Shown here one piece after another: positions 60,423 to 64,000 of a DNA stretch of 64,000 bases; positions within the stretch are counted from its first letter, which is position 1, and every line of letters starts with the position of its first letter. The position numbers were made by a program, and so were the translations under genes. The notes beneath the pieces are model-generated. The model was not told the origin of the DNA, did not search any database, and was given only the letters and a program-made list of their open reading frames with translations. Source of the stretch: Andreprevotia sp. IGB-42 (GTDB taxonomy: Bacteria > Pseudomonadota > Gammaproteobacteria > Burkholderiales > Chitinibacteraceae); contig NZ_WXTX01000008.1 of NCBI RefSeq assembly GCF_009848685.1, forward strand, positions 1 through 64,000, given 5' to 3'.

Positions 60423-60667
60423 TCCTTCTTGGTGGCGGGTTTGCGGCTGGTGGTATCCACCTGCACCGTGACGGTGTGGTCAGCGCCCGGCGCAGCGGCA
60501 TCGATCTGCGCCAGTTGGGCTGCCATGGCCACGGGCAGCACGTATTCGCTGGCGCTGTCAGTGAGTGCGCCTGATACGGCACAGCGGGTAAAGGTGCCGC
60601 CGCAGGCGGGTACCGGGTGGTCTTGCGGGTTGGGCGGTGGTGCCAGCTTTTGCATCGGGTCTTGCAT
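60419..60667 (-). CDS. small phage tail-region protein, unknown
   Basis: An 82-aa protein with a Pro-rich N-terminus (MQKLAPPPNPQDHPVPACGG), two Cys and a Lys-rich C-terminal end. No family recognised. It is between the terminator-like protein and the tube protein in the late operon. Confidence 0.55.
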   Translation of the reverse strand: MQDPMQKLAPPPNPQDHPVPACGGTFTRCAVSGALTDSASEYVLPVAMAAQLAQIDAAAPGADHTVTVQVDTTSRKPATKKD

Positions 60668-60676
60668 GTCGATTCC

Positions 60677-61081
60677 TCAGAGAAATGGCCAGGTCAGGCG
60701 GAACACCACCCAGCCGTGTGGGCTCTCGATCTGGCCGCTGATGCGCCAGCCGTTCAGCACGATGTCGCCCAGGCCTGCGGGCAGCGTGTGCATGAAGTCC
60801 TGTACTGCATTCACCATGGCGAGCTCCGCCGCCTCGATGTCGCCGTTGTTGGCATCCACCTGCAGGCTGCCGACCAATAGCAGGTCGATGCTGCCGAGCT
60901 CGGCCACGCGGCCCGGGTAGTTGGCGTAATCGCCACCGCCCTGCAGGGCGATGGTCAGCACGCCCTGGGTCAGCTCGGTGGCATTGCGCAGGCTGGGGTC
61001 TTTCCATTTGCGGGTAACCAGGTATGCCGGCATGGCGAAGGCCAGTGCCAGCTGCAGGGTGTCCAGGCGGTCGTTGATCAT
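60677..61081 (-). CDS. probable tail terminator protein (gpU position)
   Basis: A 134-aa protein starting MINDRLDTLQLALAFAMPAY with alternating strands and helices. Its location after the neck protein and before the tail tube fits a tail completion/terminator protein such as lambda gpU. The sequence alone does not prove it. It overlaps the neck protein gene by ATGA. Confidence 0.6.
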   Translation of the reverse strand: MINDRLDTLQLALAFAMPAYLVTRKWKDPSLRNATELTQGVLTIALQGGGDYANYPGRVAELGSIDLLLVGSLQVDANNGDIEAAELAMVNAVQDFMHTLPAGLGDIVLNGWRISGQIESPHGWVVFRLTWPFL

Positions 61082-61602
61082 GCAAACAGCTCCCGCAGGC
61101 CTGCTTCGGTATGGGCGCGCAAGTAGGCCTGCACCGGGATGGCAGTGGCGACATAGGTGCGGGCCATGAAGGGATTGGGTGCGATGCCGCGCGCCTTGAT
61201 GGCAAACGCAATGCCCCAGGCGTCATCGAGGTAGCCACGGTACTGGCGGTTACTGCGCAAATCGCGCTTTTTGCCATCCGGCCGCACCCGCAGCCGCACG
61301 TATTCCATGAAGTCGGATCCGGGGCGCATGTCCGGCAACTTGCCCGGCTTGCGGCCGTCGTGAACGTACTGGGCGTATTCGGTGTTGGGGCGCACCAGGC
61401 GCTCCAGCTCGCCGGCGCGCTCGATCTGGATGCTGTTGACCAACTGGCTATTCAGCCCCTTGGGAGCTTCTGCCTTTGCTACTGCGGCCACCATCTGGGC
61501 AGCGCCATCCACCACTCCGCCCAGTACATGGTTCAGCCCCGCCGGCGCACGCTGCAGCGCCAGGCGCATGCGCTGCGCGTCCAGCTCCATGAACCCGCTC
61601 AT
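61078..61602 (-). CDS. HK97 gp10-like/ gpZ-type neck or tail protein
   Basis: A 174-aa protein, start at 61602 by ATGA overlap with the connector gene. VAKAEAPKGLNSQLVNSIQI followed by NTEYAQYVHDGRKPGKLPD is typical of the minor tail/neck family of HK97 gp10 and lambda gpZ type. The motif EYAxYVxxGRKPG is the clearest marker. Confidence 0.75.
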   Translation of the reverse strand: MSGFMELDAQRMRLALQRAPAGLNHVLGGVVDGAAQMVAAVAKAEAPKGLNSQLVNSIQIERAGELERLVRPNTEYAQYVHDGRKPGKLPDMRPGSDFMEYVRLRVRPDGKKRDLRSNRQYRGYLDDAWGIAFAIKARGIAPNPFMARTYVATAIPVQAYLRAHTEAGLRELFA

Positions 61603-62225
61603 GTGCGGCACCCCAGGAATTCATCCAGCAGCACCTGGTAGAGCGCTGCTGGGGTGCCATTGCGCGGCGCCTGGCTCATGCCGTCACGCAGCGCCACCGG
61701 CTTGAAGATGTTGCGCATGGCCAGCTCGCGCATTGCCTCGGCTTGGGCGCGCAGCAGCAGCAGGCCTCGGTCCGCCAGGGCCACGGACGTGCCTGCAGCG
61801 GTATCGCCGATCTCATGCCGGCCGAAGTAGCGGTAGCGGTAGTTGCGGCCCAGCTGCTGCAACTGGCAGGGGGTAACGGCAGGGATCAGCGTGATGGCCT
61901 TGCCCTGGTCGGTGTCGACGACGATCGCTTGTGGCAACCGCCCCGGGTAATGGGCCTCCCAGACCTGGATGCCATGATGAACACCCCATGTCGGGGAGTG
62001 GAACTGGCAAAAATCCGCCGGCAGCAGATAGGTGGATGGCTCGATCTGGTCTGCTGCCAGATCGAATCCTGCATAGCGCATGCGCGGTCGCACACGCACC
62101 AGGTCACTGGCCGCAGCATCCAGCAGGCGCACGAAGGCGGCATCATCCTGTGATGCAAAAATCTCCGCCGCGTCATGCAGGGAGGCTTTCAGGTCCGCAA
62201 CCAGATCCGCGCGCGCCATGGTCAT
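61599..62225 (-). CDS. phage head-tail connector-like protein
   Basis: A 208-aa protein (MTMARADLVADLKASLHDAA; then MRYAGFDLAADQIEPSTYLLP). Size, helix-rich N-terminal part and position between capsid and neck genes fit the head completion/adaptor proteins. I cannot name the exact family. An ATG two codons inside is an alternative start. Confidence 0.6.
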   Translation of the reverse strand: MTMARADLVADLKASLHDAAEIFASQDDAAFVRLLDAAASDLVRVRPRMRYAGFDLAADQIEPSTYLLPADFCQFHSPTWGVHHGIQVWEAHYPGRLPQAIVVDTDQGKAITLIPAVTPCQLQQLGRNYRYRYFGRHEIGDTAAGTSVALADRGLLLLRAQAEAMRELAMRNIFKPVALRDGMSQAPRNGTPAALYQVLLDEFLGCRT

Positions 62226-62230
62226 GGTGG

Positions 62231-62668
62231 TTACGCCTGCTGATCCGGTTGCTGCGACTGCTCGCCGGCGGCGTTGGCCGGATCTGCAGGTGCATCCTGG
62301 CCAGCGTCGCTGGCGCCGTTACCATCAACCTTTTGTGCACCGCGCTTCAGTAGTTCTTCAGCAACAGCGCTCAGCACGCCTTTGCGCGGGTTGGGGGCCA
62401 ACTGCTCCAGCTCGCCCAGATGATCGAGCTGCGCATCGCTCAGGTCCGGTAGCGCTTTGACAATGGTGCCCACGGTGCCAGTCAGCAGTACTGCCTCCAG
62501 CTCGGGCGGCTCGGGCCGCGGATCTGGATCGGCCGGATCACGCGGGCGCAGGTGTGGTGGCAGCTCGTCCGGGTAGAAATGGCGCGTTTCGCCTGGTGCA
62601 ATGATGGCGCTGCCGATGTACATCAGGCCGCGGCCGGTGTTGGTCACCGGCACTTGAATCTGTTGCAT
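62231..62668 (-). CDS. phage structural-region protein, unknown
   Basis: A 145-aa protein: N-terminal beta part (MQQIQVPVTNTGRGLMYIGS), a Pro/Asp-rich linker (PRDPADPDPRPEPPELE) and a Gln/Ala/Asp-rich tail. Similar small proteins follow capsid genes in many phages and may be head decoration or connector helpers. Function unknown. Confidence 0.55.
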   Translation of the reverse strand: MQQIQVPVTNTGRGLMYIGSAIIAPGETRHFYPDELPPHLRPRDPADPDPRPEPPELEAVLLTGTVGTIVKALPDLSDAQLDHLGELEQLAPNPRKGVLSAVAEELLKRGAQKVDGNGASDAGQDAPADPANAAGEQSQQPDQQA

Positions 62669-62737
62669 GGTTTGCTCTCCTCGATGGGCCCACCTGGCAG
62701 AGGCCAGGCAGGCATGGGGTGCTACGGGGGTAGTGCG

Positions 62738-64000
62738 TTAACCCACGCGGTTGACGCGGCCGGTACCGCTGTACAGCGTGATCGACGTATTGGCGTTCTT
62801 CAGCTGGGTAGGGGTGTGCAGCGCAATCCACTGCGTGCCGAAGGCTTCCTTCTGCGCAGTGAACAGGCCGGAGCTGTCGCGGGAGTCCTGCAGCTGCTCC
62901 ATGCCCCACGGCTTCAGCAAGCGGAAGCGCGTCTGGTTGCGCTCGCCGATCAGCACACGCTGGTCGCCGATGCGCAGGCCTGGTGCAGTGGTCTTGAACG
63001 CTGGAACATTCTTGATCCGGCCGAGGTTGCCGTCGGCAGTCAGGTCGGTACCAGGCTTCGAGTAGGCAGCGAGGAAGGTGCCGGCCTGCTCGATGGCGGT
63101 CATCGTGGTGCCGGACATCAGGCTCAGATCGGCGCGGTAGTAGCGCTGATCCTCGATGACGTTCTTGCGCAGGGAGAAGCGGTAGATGAAGTCATCCCAC
63201 TTGTCCTTGACCGTGCTGGCGCCCAGGTCCGTATCGAAGCGGTACGTGTTGCTGGTGTAGCTGTAGGCCGTGGCCACAATGGCGGTGGCATTGGGCGGCA
63301 CGATCGGCGTGCCGGCCTGGTCGACGAACATCACCTCGCCCTGGTTGTAGTTCATCACCCAGTACACGCCGGCGGACTGGGCGCCGGTGCCATCCCATTC
63401 CGTTTTGGCGGCGCCGGCGTAGGTGAAGGTCACCGGATTCAGCGTGCTGCCGATCTGCGCACCCTTCAGATCGCGGTACACACGCGGGCGCACCACCGGG
63501 AACTGGCTCAGCACGAACACGGTGTTGGTGCCGTTCACCCCGGTCAGGGCTTCGTTGGTCTTGGGGATTGCGCCAAATTCGTCGGCGGCATCGATCAGCT
63601 CGTTGAAAATGAGGCGTTCGGTATCCTCGCCGATGATGCGCGTGGCGTTTTTGCTGTTCTCGGCGATCACGTCGAAATCGATCTGGCCGTTCTGCGACAG
63701 CAGCATCATTTCCTGCGAGACCTGGAATGCCAGCTTCTGCGGCAGCGGGTAGGCGCTTTCGAAGTCCTGCTTCACGCCGGCGCGCTTGATGCCCTGGGCT
63801 TCAAAAGTGCGCGTGCTGTTGATACCCGCGGCCGATGCATCGCGCCAGCTGTACGGGATGCTCACCTGGGCGGCAAAAGTGGCGGTACCGAAGTCGACGA
63901 AATTCAGGCCGGTCAGGTTGTAGAGCGATTCACGCAGTACCGTGCGCTCGAAAATCGCCGGCGTCTTGATGTCGCTGATCGAGCCGACACCGCCCGCCAG
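62738..64000 (-). CDS. probable phage major capsid protein (5' end cut by window)
   Basis: The frame is open from the right edge (LAGGVGSISDIKTPAIFERT) to the stop at 62738, at least 420 residues. A GTG at 63865 is internal, not a start. The protein has FEARGIKRAGVKQDFESAYP-like and QVSQEMMLLSQNGQIDFDVI segments (cited by character) and its size and place before the connector genes fit the major capsid or coat protein. A head protein of another kind cannot be excluded. Confidence 0.65.
   Translation of the reverse strand: MAGGVGSISDIKTPAIFERTVLRESLYNLTGLNFVDFGTATFAAQVSIPYSWRDASAAGINSTRTFEAQGIKRAGVKQDFESAYPLPQKLAFQVSQEMMLLSQNGQIDFDVIAENSKNATRIIGEDTERLIFNELIDAADEFGAIPKTNEALTGVNGTNTVFVLSQFPVVRPRVYRDLKGAQIGSTLNPVTFTYAGAAKTEWDGTGAQSAGVYWVMNYNQGEVMFVDQAGTPIVPPNATAIVATAYSYTSNTYRFDTDLGASTVKDKWDDFIYRFSLRKNVIEDQRYYRADLSLMSGTTMTAIEQAGTFLAAYSKPGTDLTADGNLGRIKNVPAFKTTAPGLRIGDQRVLIGERNQTRFRLLKPWGMEQLQDSRDSSGLFTAQKEAFGTQWIALHTPTQLKNANTSITLYSGTGRVNRVG

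Noticed and set aside
63863-63865. GTG as the start of the right-edge capsid gene
   Set aside because: The frame is open to the window edge with protein-like sequence before this codon, so the gene begins outside the window.

Overview
The window is GC-rich DNA from a betaproteobacterium. The order rplM-rpsI-argC-coiled-coil protein-bactofilin-erpA, together with coq7, a fused PPK2-type AMP phosphotransferase and the divergent gloB/methyltransferase pair, suggests Neisseriales (Chromobacteriaceae-like). That placement is an inference from gene content and order. The first half (about 1-33,213) is ordinary chromosome. The second half (about 33,214 to the right edge) is the int-proximal part of a lambda-like (siphovirus) prophage that continues beyond the window.

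Chromosome, left to right: a cut gene and two membrane proteins with zinc ribbons (3-2754); mltD, gloB and a SAM methyltransferase, rnhA, and the overlapping dnaQ-like/ispD/ispF operon (2883-9531); an intergenic stretch carrying a 94-bp direct repeat with hairpins (9532-9902); an outer-membrane beta-barrel-like protein divergent from a secreted secretin-N-like protein (9903-12030); lpxH, ppiB and ppiA on the minus strand divergent from coq7 (12072-14795); an OsmC-family protein, rplM-rpsI, argC, a DUF6776-like protein, bactofilin and erpA (15104-19483). Then come a polyphosphate:AMP phosphotransferase, a RutE-like nitroreductase, an unknown two-TM protein, a class II glutamine amidotransferase, an orphan FliD-like protein, fabI, ygfZ, an AsmA-like protein, two tRNA-Asn genes, rsmJ-mtfA, a glycosyltransferase with an LpxH-like phosphoesterase, a DUF1289 protein and tRNA-Leu(UAA). 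Regulatory signals that can be read include strong promoters for rplM, erpA and tRNA-Asn, an IscR type-1-like site in front of erpA, and about eight intrinsic terminators.

Prophage: the integrase gene lies about 90 bp from the 3' end of tRNA-Leu(UAA), the likely attachment site. Almost every prophage gene is on the minus strand. Moving right from the integrase there are a DUF4224-type protein (excisionase candidate), small early genes, an HNH endonuclease, a 926-aa primase/helicase, a cluster of tiny overlapping ORFs, two tandem tyrosine-recombinase-like genes (one lacking the nucleophile), a CII-family regulator and a Cro-like repressor. A CI-like repressor and an AT-rich DUF4238 gene form the only plus-strand unit. 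The 111-bp region between cro and cI holds three related operator-like sites. Next is a cargo membrane protein. Then come the late genes, read right to left: capsid, connector, neck and tail genes, tail tube, gpG with a -1 frameshift extension (gpGT), tape measure, gpM, gpL, gpK, a fused gpI-gpJ, and tail fibre genes. No lysis cassette, terminase or portal is visible; they are presumably past the right edge.

The observations most worth following up are the GGGAAAC frameshift site before the gpG stop, the gpI-gpJ fusion, the tandem recombinase pair inside the early operon, the DUF4238 cargo gene behind cI, the erpA IscR site, and the orphan terminator upstream of rplM.
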